A stretch of 64,000 bases of DNA from Linnemannia elongata (lineage: Eukaryota > Mortierellomycota > Mortierellomycetes > Mortierellales > Mortierellaceae). Each line of letters begins with the position of its first letter. Position 1 is the first letter of the stretch. The notes beneath the pieces are model-generated. The model saw only the letters and a program-made list of their open reading frames with translations, was not told the origin of the DNA and made no database searches. Positions 41,858-54,437 of the stretch are shown one piece after another. The position numbers and the translations under genes are program-made. Where the stretch lies: positions 744,001 through 808,000 of the forward strand of contig JAXBDG010000015.1 in the NCBI GenBank assembly GCA_036320915.1, given 5' to 3'.

Positions 41858-42764
41858 TTTCTATAATTCAGTGTGGTGGCTCTTCAATTGAAAGGGTTCC
41901 TGGCCTTGTTTTTTTCCTGCTTGCAAGTTGGGTGTTTCTTGATGGGTCAATGGTAGTAGTGGTGGTTACGTGTACTTTTTTGGTGTAGCGAGCGGAGTGA
42001 AGTTGAAAGACAAGAGAAGAACAAGAAAAGGAAAAGAAAGGAGGAAGCAGAGGAACAAAAAGGAAGGAAAGAACACAAGGTGGCACGAGGGAAAGGGAAA
42101 AGAAAGGAAAAGGGGATGCGAGATGATGAAAGTTGAAAAGGGCAAAACGGGGTGAGGCAATAAAAAAGGGTTGTCAGGGATTGACTGGAGGAAGGAGGCA
42201 CAATTGGAGTACAAAGGAGCTTGCAAGAAGGACTCAAAAAGGGGCACGGCGGTGACAAGGATGGTTGCGGATGGTGTGAAATGGGAAAAAAGAAAAGAAA
42301 ACAAAGACGCAAAACTAGTGGGCGATATGTTTGTTGCGGGAGATGTGAATGAACAGGACAGCGGGACAACTACAGGGTCAGACAAATATGCAGGATGTGG
42401 ATGCGCACAAACCGAACAAAGCAGGGAGAAGGGGAAAAAAAGAAGACAAACAGGCAATGGCAATTGCAAGAAGGGAGACATTCGTCTCGCTCGATCAAGT
42501 GATGGAAATGACGCTCCCTTTTTCCGTCTTGTTGCGTCCCATAAAAAGGAACGGAACACCTTGAAAAAGAAACGTCCAGCGTAAAAAAACTAACGATGGC
42601 TCTTAGGAGTAGGAGTAATAATGGCAGTCAGCTGGCCCTCTTGCGGACCATGTGGGCAAACAAAGCCTGTCAGTAATAACGAACAGTTAAACGTGTCATT
42701 GGAGGAGGCGTTTTACTTCATTAGCTTCTTTTTTTAATGTTGTCTGTGCTCAGTCAGTCTTTGA
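41858..42764. other. Promoter/leader of the Ser/Gln-rich gene and 3' region of the oxidoreductase gene
   Basis: On the minus strand this is a strong pyrimidine tract (41990-42560) typical of a leader for the gene at 41857. The long minus-strand frames 41966-42559 and 41947-42369 are Ser/Phe/Leu/Pro-rich by-products of the tract. No separate gene. Confidence 0.5.
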
Positions 42765-43988
42765 TTATGGAAGGACGAGGGTGGCATCGAAGGCACTAGG
42801 ATGGGCAGAAGACCATTCAACAGCATCATTAATCTCGCTCAGTTTGAAGAACTTGGGTTCCTGGCGGTGGTGGAGGTCAAGCAGACCAGCGTCGGCTAGG
42901 CCAATGATGGTGGTGGGCCCTGAGCGATCGTACATGAAATGGCCCTTGATCGTGAGGCCTTTGTTCATAATTGCAGGGTATGGGATCTATTGTAGAGTAT
43001 AGCAAAAGATAATGGGATGATGGGTGAGTATTTTTTGCTTGCAGCGAAGGGCGACAACGACAAGGAACGGTATGAGTAACAAAGTAAGCTCTCACTGAAT
43101 GTTTACCTCGGCGGACGAGTTGAGACCTCCCATGAAGACGGCAGTACCGCCATTCCTCAATGCAAGGATAGACGACTGAACAGCACCAAACGTCGCCTGA
43201 GGTGGCAGAATGTCGAACGTGACATCAATGTCAAACCCTTCTCCAGCAGCCTTCAAAAAAGCCTGAGTGTCCTGGGCCACATCGCCCGTCACCACCACAG
43301 GAACAACTCGGGGCCCATAAAGTCTCACAAACTCATCGAGCTGCTTCTTGTTCCTTCCTGAGGCAATGACGCGTCGCGCTCCCAGAGCCAATGCGACAGC
43401 GACAGCAGAGGAGCCAAACATGCCTGTCGAACCTGTAATGACAACCGTTTGACCTGGGCGGAGGTTTGGATAGAGGCCTCCAAGAGGAACAGCATAGTTG
43501 CTGATGGAAGTCAACTCGGCGGGGTTAAACTTGGCCTGGATACTCTCGGGGATAACAGTCAAGTTCTCGAGGGGGACCAACATCTCCTCGGCCCAGGAAC
43601 CGTTATTCCAGACTTTTTGGAGTTCTTGACCATTGCCAAAGGCAACCAGGCCCTGAAGCATTGCCTCGGGTGAGACGGGATGGTCGCGAGATCGGACTGT
43701 AGGATCGATAAAGACCATTTGACCGGGCTTGATATGAATCGCACCAGGGGCGACGGACTGGATGATGCCGACACCTCCGGGACCGGGGACCATGGGGAGG
43801 AGATTTGGGTAAGGACGGGTGCCGTCGAGGACTTCTTTGGCATAACTGACGACACGGGTGGCGAGGATCTTGACGACAGCATCACCGTTGTTCGCGACTG
43901 GGGCGGGAAGATCAATCACCTTGAGGAGGGGAGCTGAGGGGTTGACGCCTTCGTAGAGAGCAGCCTTGATCGTTCTTCCTCCGGCCAT
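42765..43988 (-). CDS. Zinc-free medium-chain dehydrogenase/reductase (quinone-oxidoreductase-like)
   Basis: Exons 43988-43107 and 42986-42765 in phase 0 give 367 aa; the ATG at 43988 follows a leader of roughly 115 nt from a TATA box. The N-terminal GroES-like catalytic domain carries PMVPGPGGVGIIQSVA (about residues 65-80), the counterpart of the substrate-channel loop. The Rossmann domain shows GSTGMFGSSA at 186-195, with the basic ARRVIASGRNKK after the second strand favouring NADPH. The Cys/His zinc ligands of alcohol dehydrogenases are absent. Members reduce quinones, enals or other small carbonyl compounds in the cytosol; the substrate is not evident. Confidence 0.85.
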
Positions 43989-44126
43989 GTTGTGTTGTGT
44001 TGTGTATGAGTATGAGTAAAAGTGGGTACGAGGGTGGAGTTGGGAGTGTGAATGAGACAGAGAAGGGAAAGTGAGGATAAGAGTGTGTGAATAAGGAAAG
44101 GAGGAGACAGCTGGACCCATCTGCCC

Positions 44127-44134
44127 TTTTTATA
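44127..44134 (-). promoter_or_regulatory. TATA box of the oxidoreductase gene
   Basis: TATAAAAA on the minus strand, about 146 nt ahead of the ATG at 43988. Confidence 0.55.
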
Positions 44135-45065
44135 TGCGGTGGATTATCGATTGACATTGGCGGTAAGTGCATTGGCAGTCTGCGCAAGTCGACGATGGAA
44201 GAGAGTTTACCCTCCTGTGTTGTAGTTTATTCTTCTTTCAACCAGAGTTGAATGACGACCAACGGCGAGTCTAATTGTTTGTTTATTTGCGTGCGGAAGG
44301 AGCGAAAGGTATGTTCCAAAGTGAGGAAGTGGGATTGGATCTGCACGAACAAAAGACAAATAATGCAAACAATCATTTGTTTAGTAAGCGGCGTGGCGGG
44401 GTGTAGTGAAACAAAATAACGAAATAAAAAAAAAAAAAAAAGGAATTGCATGTTGAAGTTGAAGGATCATGGATAGTGATAAGGGGAGGGAAGCGGCGAA
44501 GGAGAGTGGAAGGAGATAGAACAAGAAACCGCTGCGCTCTTGTTCTCGCTGTCCACTAGGATAGTGAGAACTTGTGAATCAATAAGCCATTTTTCTGTAG
44601 ATGGGTGGTCTAACCCGCAGCCAGTTCTTTTTCTTCAAAAGGTTTTGTCATCATCATCAGCAGCAGAAGGAACGAAGGAGCAGCAGACGCGTCGCTTGCA
44701 TCTTTGCTTCTCAAAGGTGACTTGCATTTTCCGTCAGAGAAAGTGCAATAGGAACGAGAACAGTAAGTAATAAGACGATAGCCTTACAGGTGGAACAGCC
44801 ATTGTATAACGACGCGTTCAAGGGATGCCTTCTAGTTCTAGGAAACATGGGGACATATGCAGTAGCAAAACAGGAGATGGCGAGTGCAACGCAAAACAAG
44901 TTGATTCGATTCGCTCTTATTTGTTGCTATTGTTGTTGTTGTTGTTGATATTCGTTTCTTGTGGACAAAAGAGGAGAAAAGTGAAAAAGTGAAAAGGAGG
45001 GCGATGCTCGCCTCGACCCTCTTTCTCCTTTGCCTTTGCCTTTGCCTCCTTTCACTGTTCGAATG

Positions 45066-45128
<63 letters not shown>

Positions 45129-45428
45129 TCTCTCACTCCGTCTTCCTCCTTTCCTTTCCTTTCCATTGTCCTATTGTCCTCGCCCCGGAGTCCCAGCTCC
45201 ACTCCACTTTTCCCTTCTTCTTTCTTTCGTTGTACATTGTAGATAGTGTCAGTCCCTCGAAGGCAGTGTTCCCCCTTTCCCGGCTCTTGCTATCACCTCT
45301 TCCTCTTCTTCATTGTGCATCGTACTGTCATACAAGACAATACAAGTTTAGCTCGCTTTTTTCATTCCACTCCGCCAATAACATTGCACATCCATCCATC
45401 CGTCCATTCAGTGCACACCCTACACTTG

Positions 45429-45459
<31 letters not shown>

Positions 45460-45783
45460 GCATTTCCACTCTTTGCCTCTTTGCCCGTCCTCCTCCTCCT
45501 CATAGATACGACCTCTTCTTTTCTCCTGACTTTGACTTCAGCCATCTTTTTTTTATTTTTCACTTATTCCCTCCTTCGCTCTTTCTCCTCTTCATCATCC
45601 TTTCTCGCTCTTCCTCCACCCTCCATCCATCCAACCTCTTCTCTCTCTCTCTCTCTCCCTCTCCTCCCTCCCTTCCCTCTCCTCCCTCTCCCCCCTCTCC
45701 CTTACTTTCCCTGCTTCCCCTCCACACTCACGCACCCACACCTATTCTCCAACTGACTCCGCTGTAATCATCATCCCCACGCC
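44135..45783. other. Divergent intergenic region with CT-rich leader of the HSPA12-like gene
   Basis: The region separates two divergently transcribed genes. From about 45000 it becomes pyrimidine-rich with a long CT microsatellite and several CTCC tracts, the presumed leader of the gene starting at 45784. No coding region is supported in 44140-45000. Confidence 0.5.
45072..45136. repeat. (CT)n microsatellite, about 32 units
   Basis: Nearly uninterrupted CT run in the presumed leader of the HSPA12-like gene. A shorter CT run is at 45430-45460. Confidence 0.9.
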
Positions 45784-48700
45784 ATGAAAAAGTTCTTTGG
45801 AAGCAAATCCACAAAGGACAAGAAGCCAGGCTCTTCTACCCCTCCCCAGGCCCACGCTCAGCTTCCTCGTCCCTCCAACGGTCATCATCAACAACAACCT
45901 CCACCTGTCGTCTCAACCCCTCCACCCGGTGCCGCAACCATGCACTTCACCTCCCTCGCCGGAACCCCAGCAGCAGGACCACCTCCCAGCCAGAACGGCG
46001 GTGGCGGCCAGAACGGCTACGGCAACGGCGGAGCACTAGGAGGAGGCGGATACTCTCCTTCGAGCGTAGGAGGTGGATACCCGCCCGTCAGCGCACCACC
46101 ATCTTCATCTCCCTATGGCTACAACGGTCAACAGCAACATTCACATTATCCAGGAATGCCACAACCTCCCCATCTCCAACAACAACAACAACATCATCAA
46201 CAGCAGCAGCACCATCAGCAACAACAACACGGTGGCATCCCTACCCCGCCTTCTTCAAACGCAATGTACCCACCACGCCAGCAACAGGTCCCTGTCCCCA
46301 GTCCTCCTCCTTCGTCTGGCGGTGGATACCAGGCCTCTACTTACAACCCTGGTTATATGGCTGCTCACCTTCAGGGAGCAGGTCAATCCAACGGCGGCAG
46401 CAAACTGACAGGCGATCCCAAGGAGGACTATCCCATCGTGATGGCAATTGACTTTGGAACAACGTTTACTGGATGCGCGTTCGCTTTCCGAAAGGATCCT
46501 GAAATCCAAGAGATCATCACCTGGTAAGGCCTCCATCACCCTCTTTTTCTCATCCACTTACACCTACACAGCATATGCAGCTTACAGCCTACAGTGCAGG
46601 AGGTCAGAAGCACTGCCTCTGGAGGAGTCTACAGCCCTTCTACCAAACTGTTCATTTGTCGACTCTCGGTTCTTTCTTTTGGTTACAACTGTGAACCGGC
46701 AACAGCCGAGTTTGCGAGTAGGACTGACGTATGAGGAGTGAGGAAAGGAAGGGGACAGAGTGCTCGGCAGCAGCAGCAGTTCAGTCTCCGTGGACCGGAT
46801 AAAGATAGCAGCACCAGCAGTGGCACTACTCGATAATCCCACCATCACAGGAAAGAAATAGCCCTCGCCATCAACCAGAAAGACAGGGGCTAGATTTTTT
46901 TTTTTTGGGTCAGGCACCGAGGACATATGTTAGTTTTTACTTTGGCGCTAGGAGAAGGAAAAAGAAGAACGAGAAAGAACAACTATATTTGTCACCTATG
47001 TCAACAAGCAGCGACAACGCCGTGTCAAGGAGACAGGAGAAGAAAAGCGAAGAAAAAAGACATACATTTGTCACCAACAGCAAACGACAACGACACAGTG
47101 TGGCAAAAGACGACGAAGTAGAAGAAAGCAATCATATTTGTCACCAATTACAAAACAGGGTCAAGGAGTCAGGACAACAGTACATGCGTTTCGGGAATAT
47201 CGCACTTTCCTCAAGCAGCACAGTGCATCGGATTATCCACTCCTCACTCCATGGCAGTGCAAAAGAAGAAGAGGCGAGAGGCGCCCATATGGAAAAGATA
47301 AAGAGGAGCACACAGCACGAGGGTTCAGCGTCTATATGGACAGGATGTAGAAGAAAAAAAAAAAAACCTCAAACACCATATGGCGGCTCACTTTGGATTT
47401 AATTGCAATTATCGAATCTACCCTCGTTTTTGGGTGTACAAGGGAAATGACTAAGAAAAACAGCCTTCCATTGCTGGCGAAAGAAAAACAACAACAGATT
47501 GCTAACCACATCTTAATGCCTTTTCCATCAAATAGGCCCAAGCAGGCATACCAGTATCCAAAAGTGCCGACTATCAGCTTGTACAAATTGGACTCGCCCG
47601 ACTTTCTGGACTGGGGATACCCTGCCCGTGCTGTGATGATGACGCCTAATGCCAAAAAGCACCTGTTGTTGAGCAAGTTCAAGTTGCAGTTGGATGACCA
47701 GCAGGAATACATTGAGCCTTTACCCCTGGGAATCAAACCTCTGGACGCGATCTCGGACTATCTCGGCAAGTTCCACAGCCACGTTGTCAAGGAGGCGATG
47801 AAGAACTTCGGATCGACCTACGATCAGTCCCATATCCAGTACTGTCTGACGGTTCCCGCCATGTGGTCTGATCGTGCCAAGCATGTGATGCGTTTGGCGG
47901 CTGTCCGGGCTGGAATGATCAAGGAAGAGGATCCCGCCCATCGCCTCATTATCGTCTCGGAACCCGAAGCCGCCGCCATGTACTGTCAATCCAAGGGCGA
48001 TCAATTCAACCTCCAGAAGCATGACCGATTCTTGATTTGCGATGCCGGTGGTGGAACGGTCGATCTGATTGTCTTTGAGGTCGTGGACGTGAATCCCGAG
48101 ACGGGCATCCGGAGTTTGCGGGAGGTGACTCGTGGTCATGGTGCGTCCTGTGGATCAGCCTTCTTGGATGCTAACATGGAAAAGCTGTTGAGGGAAAAGT
48201 TCCAAAAGTACCCCCTGACGCCCATGGGATGGGGAACTATCATGGACACATTTGTCAACCAGACCAAGCCTATCTTCCCAGGAACGGACCCCGAAATGTA
48301 CCTCCAGGTGCCCAACATTCCCAACTTGCCTGATGCGAACGATCTGGACATTGGACTGGAGGACGGTATGTTGAAATTGATGGTCTCAGAGTTGCACGAG
48401 CGCGTCTTTGACCCTGTTGTCAAGGATGTGTTGGACCTGATTGAGCACCAGCTCAAGCAGACCCATTGCGAGGCTATCTTCTTGGTGGGTGGATTTGGTT
48501 CGTCAAGGTACCTGTTTGATCGTGTCACGGCCAAGTTTGCCACGTCCGGTCGTCAAGTCCGTGTCCCCCCTCGTGCAGAGTTGGCAGTTGTCCGTGGTGC
48601 AGTCACCTATGGTCTCCATCAGGGCTCGATTATCTCGCGTGTTGCCCGTCGTTGGTACGGAGTTGACTCGGCTATGGATTTCGTCCAGGGCGTGGATCCA

Positions 48701-49069
48701 GAAGAGAAGAAGACGCTCTCGCGCGATGGAACCACCCGTTGCAAGGATCGCTTCTCGGTCTATATCCATCCTGGTCAGTCTGTGGCCCTGGGCGAGTGTG
48801 TGACCAAGAAGTACATGACCTGGTGCTACCCCCGTCCTCTGGACTGCCCCCTGTATGTCTCGGACTCTGCGGAGGAACCCCGTTATGTCGATGAGCCATC
48901 GGTCAAGAAGCTGGGAGATTTCCAGATTCCTATGCCAGATATCCCGGGCATGATGCCTGGTTCTGAGGTGCTGGTCGAGGTCAAGATGCATTTCGGAGAG
49001 ACGGAAGTTCGTGCCGAAGCCTTGGTCTTAGGTCAGACCGTCACCGCCGTCTGCCAATGGATCGGTTAA
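45784..49069 (+). CDS. HSPA12-type Hsp70-like ATPase
   Basis: Exons 45784-46523 and 47536-49069 join inside a Trp codon to give 757 aa. The first ~205 residues are Gly/Pro/Gln-rich with His-Gln runs. The actin-like ATPase fold then carries the phosphate-1 loop AIDFGTTFTGCAFAF near 221-235, phosphate-2 LICDAGGGTVDLIVFEV near 413-429 and the adenosine motif IFLVGGFGSSRYLF near 562-575. The substrate-binding domain of canonical Hsp70 is missing; a short beta-rich tail ends in ALVLGQTVTAVCQWIG. This is the HSPA12 arrangement, a diverged Hsp70 branch with unclear clients that is strongly expanded in some fungi. The 1012-nt intron is unusually long for the window and contains diverged ~75-bp repeats. 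Confidence 0.9.
46978..47190. repeat. Three degenerate ~70-80-bp repeats inside the HSPA12-like intron
   Basis: TATTTGTCACC or a one-base variant recurs near 46985, 47063 and 47133, each followed by CAA-rich sequence. A GTCAAGGAGACAGGA-like segment follows the first and third units. Confidence 0.5.
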
Positions 49070-49354
49070 GAATATCACATATCGACAGTTTCAACAATCA
49101 ACCAAGCAACCAAGCAACAACCAACAACAACATATACCGGATCGGCAGCAGGAAGAGAAGGACAGTTCTGGAAGGACATATTTTGAGACGCCATCGTAAT
49201 CTGAGGAACACTATTTTTTTTTTTAAACCCCATTTTCACAAACAAAAAGAAACAAAAAATAAATGAACAAAAAAAAAATGGATTGTTTAGTGCATGCAGC
49301 AAAGTAGTGAGATGAAAGGAAATGAAGAGAAATATGATACAAGCATGTCATTAT

Positions 49355-51705
49355 TTAACGACGGCCACCTCCACGACCACCGCGGAAACCTCCACCACCT
49401 CCGCGTCCACCACGGAATCCACCGCGTCCTCCTCCTCCTCCGCCGCCGCGACCACCTCCAAAACCACCACGTCCTCCCCCACGTCCTCCACGACCACCAC
49501 CACCATACCCACTATCCATCCGCTGCTCAAGTTCCGGCAGGGTCTTTGCAACCTCGAGTCGGATATTATCCAGATCCGTCCACTTGTTGCCCCCCAAAAG
49601 GATAGTTCCCTTCTCCTCATCGACCTCGACCTTCTCTGAGACGACATCAAAGACCACGCCCATCATGTCCTTGGTCATTCGCATCCCCTTGACATCATCG
49701 TAGGCCAGTTTCGGGAAATTGCGCGTCAAGATATTACGCACATAGCCCGCATGCTGGATCTCGTGTGACAGACGGAAGATCATGGTCGTGAACCCCTCGG
49801 CGGCAGACATCAACGATCGAGCTCGAACCCCTGCTCCGTACCCCGAGATCTGTGCCAGGGCCGCAGCAAGGGCTTCAACCGTATCTCCCTTGAACTCATC
49901 GGCGACCATGGATTCAGCAATGGGCTTGAACATTGGGATCACGTTCTTGACGACCTTGGCGACGATATCTGCAGCGTCCTGTGCGGTGGCTGCGATGATG
50001 TCCTGCGGTTGTGGCGGGCCGACTTTGACCATCTCCATTCCTGCGCGGCGTTGGATGTTTTGGATCATGTACTCTTCTTGGGCTTTGAAAAAAGTGACGC
50101 AGACTCCCTTGCGACCCGCGCGGCCAGTACGGCCGGATCGGTGGACGTAGGTCTCGACGTCTTTGGGCGGCTGACAGTTGATGACCAGGTCGACCATCGG
50201 GATATCAATTCCTCGTGCCAAGACGTCGGTGCAGATGATACACTTGACTTTTGCCTCTCGGAACCCCTGGAGCGTCAACTCTCTCTGTGCCTGTGGGATA
50301 TCTCCATGCAGCACCTTGGCGTCCCCTCTCAACTTGTCTGTCAGACCCAACTCGTCCGCTTCCGCCTTGGTATTGGCAAAGATGACCGTCAACCCCCGGT
50401 TCCCACCATAGACCGCGACGACATCTCCAATCACATCCTTGCGCGACTGCCACGTCGATGGGATCGCATAATGTCGAATATTCTCATTCGTCTTGACCCT
50501 CGAGTTGCCCACTAGGTCAACATTAATATACTTGGGATCCAAATACTTTTGCACTGTCCGCTTAATCCACTCCGGAGCCGTCGCAGAAAACAGTAGCGTC
50601 TGATGCTTGGGTGCAGACGCACCCCTAGCCTCCTTCTGAGTCTGAACATGCTGCAGAACCTGCTCCATATCGTCCGCGAACCCAATATCCAACATCTGAT
50701 CCGCCTCGTCCAAGCAAACAAATCGGACATTATCCAGTCGCAAATTTCCTCGGTTAATATGGTCGAGGCATCGGCCCGGGGTACCAATGACGACATCGAC
50801 GCCGTTGCGGAGGTAGGTTGTTTGTTCGTGCATGGGTGTGCCTCCGTAAACGCAGATAGATTTCAGGTTGGGGGCGATGGATGTGAACTCGTTCGATACT
50901 TGGATCGCCAAATCTCTTGTCGGTGCTAATAATGATCGAGTTTTTCAACCAAGAAAAAAAAAGTTGTTAACGTGACAGCCGCAGTAAACCACTCGAAAAT
51001 AAACATCACTCTTTCATCCCTTCGCAACCAAAAAGGACACCACCTACCAAGAACAAGCACACGAGGCGCACGCCCACGCTCCGCCATCGCTCCCGCCTTT
51101 TCCTTCAAAAGAATTTCAACCATTGGCAACGCAAACGCAAGCGTCTTGCCCGTACCCGTCCTAGCCCGTCCCAAAACATCATGCCCATTAAAGATATGAT
51201 CAAACGTCTCTGCCTGAATCGGAAACAATGCATGGATCCCACGATTCGCCAGAGCAGCAATGGTGGCAGGCGAGATCTTGTAACTGGACAAACGCAAGTT
51301 CTCGGGGACAGCGTCCTCGGCGGATTGGGGAATGGCGCCTGGTTCGGGGGTCGAGTCGCGCGGAGTTTCGGCAGGTGGTGGGGAGGATTCCAAATGACGA
51401 AGTCTTTTGATCGCCGGTTTGCTGGTGCTATCGTCCGTATCCTTGGTGGCCGATCTCTTTTTCGTTGTCTTTTTGTTTTTCTCGTTTGAGGAAGAATCGT
51501 CGTCATTGTCAGAGTCGCTTCGAGCCCGTTTCTCCTTCTTCTCTTTCTTGTCCTTTTTCTCCTTTTTTTCTTTCTTTTCTTTTTTTTCTTTCTTCTCCTT
51601 CTTGTCCTTCTTCTCCTCCTTGTCCTTGTCCTTGCTCTTGTCCTTGTCTGAGGACCGGAGGGCCATGTGGGTGTGGTGCTCCTCTGGCTTCAGGGAGGTC
51701 GGCAT
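49355..51705 (-). CDS. DEAD-box RNA helicase of the DDX21/Gu family (nucleolar)
   Basis: Exons 51705-51048 and 50925-49355 give 742 aa; the open frame extends to 51768 only through a TTG, so the ATG at 51705 is used. A Lys/Glu-repeat N-terminus (~20-60) and an acidic Ser/Asp stretch precede the helicase core. The motifs are Q-motif FPIQAETF (~158-165), Walker A ARTGTGKT (181-188), APTRDLA formed across the intron (220-226), TPGR, DEAD (292-295), SAT, the ARGIDIP segment and HRSGRTGRAGR. A GUCT domain follows (ALAAALAQISG, then AEGFTTMI), and the last ~50 residues are an RGG/GGRGG box. This order defines the DDX21/DDX50 family, which unwinds RNA in ribosome biogenesis and rRNA transcription. 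The spacing to the kinase-like gene upstream is 265 bp. Confidence 0.93.
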
Positions 51706-51970
51706 GTCGTTGTTAGGTGTGTGTGTGTGGGGGGGGGGGAGGTTGAATGAGTGCGTGAAGAGCGACAAGCGGAGACGAGGAAGAAAACGAAGAAAAAAAA
51801 GTGTCTCAGACGATTAACCTAGTGGCTGTTGACAATATACCAAGTCACAAAAAGAGGGGTGGATGATGGGCAAAATGCAGATTTAATAATTGTCTAAGGG
51901 TGAAAAAGTGTCTATCTAATGGGTATGCGATTCGCGTAAAGAACATAAAGGGGAAAACGGGGGGAGAACA

Positions 51971-54198
51971 TTAGGAGATGAGAAGTCGCTCAAACTTGGA
52001 AAGGATCCTGTAAAGGAGAGAATCGGACTGACTAAGATCTATCCACCAGACAAACACATCTAACGACAGCGTCTTGTACAAGAACTTGCAATACGCTTTG
52101 CACCAAGCTCCAAGTCCCCGTGTCCACGTCGACACAACCACTCTCGTTGTAGCCTCTACCCCACTCGTCGTTGCTGTGGTCACAGAAAGAATATGGCTCT
52201 TGATATCATTCTTCTCGGCCTCAAAGATGACCTGAGCACAGTACTGGCCCATCACCGCAAACGTCCTCATCTGTGCCCCGTCATCTGCTCCAATATCCTC
52301 ATCCAACGCACGCAAGAGGTCGTTCGTCTTGAACAACAACAACAAGTCGCGAGGTACTCGCGCCAAGATGTCCGCAATCTCGACCAACCAGTTTCCAGCA
52401 CCCTGTGAGATCTTGGATGTCTCTTCCTTGTTACGGACTTGCTTTGTCAACTTGGCATCCTGAATCACATCCCAATCGCGACCCGTCAAGATACAGGCAA
52501 ACAGCTCATAGGCATCAATCCCTCCAAGTGATAAAGCATGGCGCTTGATCGCTTCCTCGTCCGAGGCAATGACGGCTGTCCAGAGACGAGCATAGTCCAG
52601 TCGGAACTCAGGTGACAGCTCTCGGTAGAGACCATGGTCCAGAAGAATGATTTCAAAATTGCGGTGCGAGGGCGAGCCGGCAGGGGTGGGACGGATCATG
52701 ACATTACCAGGATGGGGGTCACAGTGCAAGAAGCCGTCCTTGTAGATCATCTGCGAGAATGTGCGTGCCATCTCCTTGGAAACCTCGGAGACGAGGATGT
52801 TGTTTTCCTTGAGGTACTCCACATTATCGATCCTCGATCCATTCATAACTAAGTCAACGATAAGGGAACCAGGCGATTAGTTTACATGTAATGACCAATG
52901 CACATTCATGATGATCGCGTTAAGGCAAAGACATTCAAGAACTTACATTCCATGACGAGGACTCGCTTTTGAGCCCAGATGACACCTGGGATTTTAACAG
53001 TCGAAGGATCGCCCTGCGATCGAGCGCGGTCAAAGTTGGCAGCCGTCCTTGCAGAATTCCTCGCCTCAAACCGAAAGTCCAGCTCCTTGGGCAAATTATC
53101 TTGAATCTCCTCACTCAACCAAAAGAACTCAAAGTCCGGGAACGCCCAGGCAATAAAGCTAGCCAGATGAGAGATGGTGACCATATCAATCTCCGAGAAC
53201 TCGCTTAACGCTGGGTGTTGGATCTTGACGGCGACTTCTTGGTCGGTGTGTTTAAGGATTGCCTTGTGGACTTGGGCGAGGGAGGCAACTCCGATGGGTG
53301 TTAGATCAAAGGACGAAAAGATTTCGGTGAGTGGTTGACCCAGATCGGAGAGGAAGAGAGCTTGGATCGATTCGATAGAGGATGGGAAACACTTGTCTTG
53401 GAGTGGTTCCATGGTCCGGGTCCATTCGACGGGAAGTAGGTACTTTAGACTTGCAAGATGTTGGCCCTGTGTACATATTGTATCAAGAAAGTTAAGATAT
53501 CGGTTAGATTGTATGTAGACATGCCGATGAGAAGAGGAGACCCCCTTTTTAAACGAATGCTTGGTATGTGATTCGTTCTCTACGGATAAAAATGAATGGC
53601 CAAAGCGTTCTTCTTATTATCGACAGCCTGTTATACATACCAATTTGATGTAAATACCACCGTTCTCCCGCATCATCCTCATAACCCTCTCAGCACTCCG
53701 TTGGTGCAGCCGACTCCTCCTCGCTTTCCGTTCCTTCTCATCCTCAGGATCGCTCACATCCAGATCTCGGTTCCCGTAGCCGAGTGAGTACTTGTAATCA
53801 TAACCGGTCACAACGACCGCTTCGGCTGCCAAAAGTACTCTCCGTACGGCAAGAGCCTTGTGCCTGAATATATCGCCTGTGTTGTAAAGTGCGGTGCCTA
53901 CGACTAAAGCTGCGACGGGGATGGTTAGCTTCAGAGGGAATCGACGTCCAGGGAGGAGGGACGAAGAGGAGGTAGAAGGGGATGGGTATCTGGAACTGGA
54001 GGCATAGCGTAGTTGAGAAAAGAAGGGAGTGGTTGCTCTTCTTGTTGTTGCTGTTGTTGCCGTGAGGGTGAAGACGGAAGTGGTGGCGCCGAGTGAGGAA
54101 GGGGAAGAAGGGAGGAGGGTTGTCCTAAGACAAGGCTTGAGGGGGGTAGAGAGTGCTATGGCTACCACTGTTGACAGCAGTGGCCGTGCATGTGACAT
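51971..54198 (-). CDS. ABC1/ADCK kinase-like protein, ADCK1/MCP2 type (mitochondrial)
   Basis: Exons 54198-53641, 53466-52947 and 52848-51971 give 651 aa. Residues 1-80 are Arg/Ser/Thr-rich without acidic residues, like a mitochondrial presequence, followed by a hydrophobic helix at about 88-108. UbiB/ADCK hallmarks: a KxGQ motif (KLGQ, residues 185-188) built across intron 1, the Ala-rich loop PIGVASLAQVHKA replacing the P-loop, the VAIK-like AVKIQHP, catalytic HCDPHPGN (401-408) and LLDHGL (430-433) in place of DFG. The C-terminal 200 residues are helical. Relatives act at the inner mitochondrial membrane in lipid and coenzyme Q distribution. It shares a divergent promoter with the GPALPP gene. 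Confidence 0.9.
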
Positions 54199-54437
54199 TG
54201 TGAATGTAGAGAAGGAGAGTGTTGGGAGTGATGAAGAAAGAGAAAAGAGAAGTGATCGTGAGCTGATCCTCTGCCCTCCTTTCCTTCGTCCACCTTCTTA
54301 CTTTTTCCAACATATAACATTTTCAAGTATGATTTCATCAAAAAAAAACCAGTTTAAGGCATCCGTGACTGTGCACAAACCTTTTTTGCCTTCAGTGCTT
54401 TGCAGCGTGATCAGCACTCTTCTTCAAACAAACCAAC
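54199..54437. promoter_or_regulatory. 239-bp divergent promoter between the ADCK-like and GPALPP genes
   Basis: The ATGs at 54198 (minus) and 54438 (plus) are only 239 bp apart, so both promoters and leaders must be packed or shared here. No clear TATA box was seen on either strand. Confidence 0.7.

Noticed and set aside
41947..42559. Two long minus-strand frames upstream of the Ser/Gln-rich gene
   Set aside because: Pyrimidine-tract artefacts; the 30-nt exon at 41828-41857 gives a better start.
51706..51768. 21-residue extension of the DDX21-like helicase
   Set aside because: Begins with TTG; the ATG at 51705 is the first in frame.
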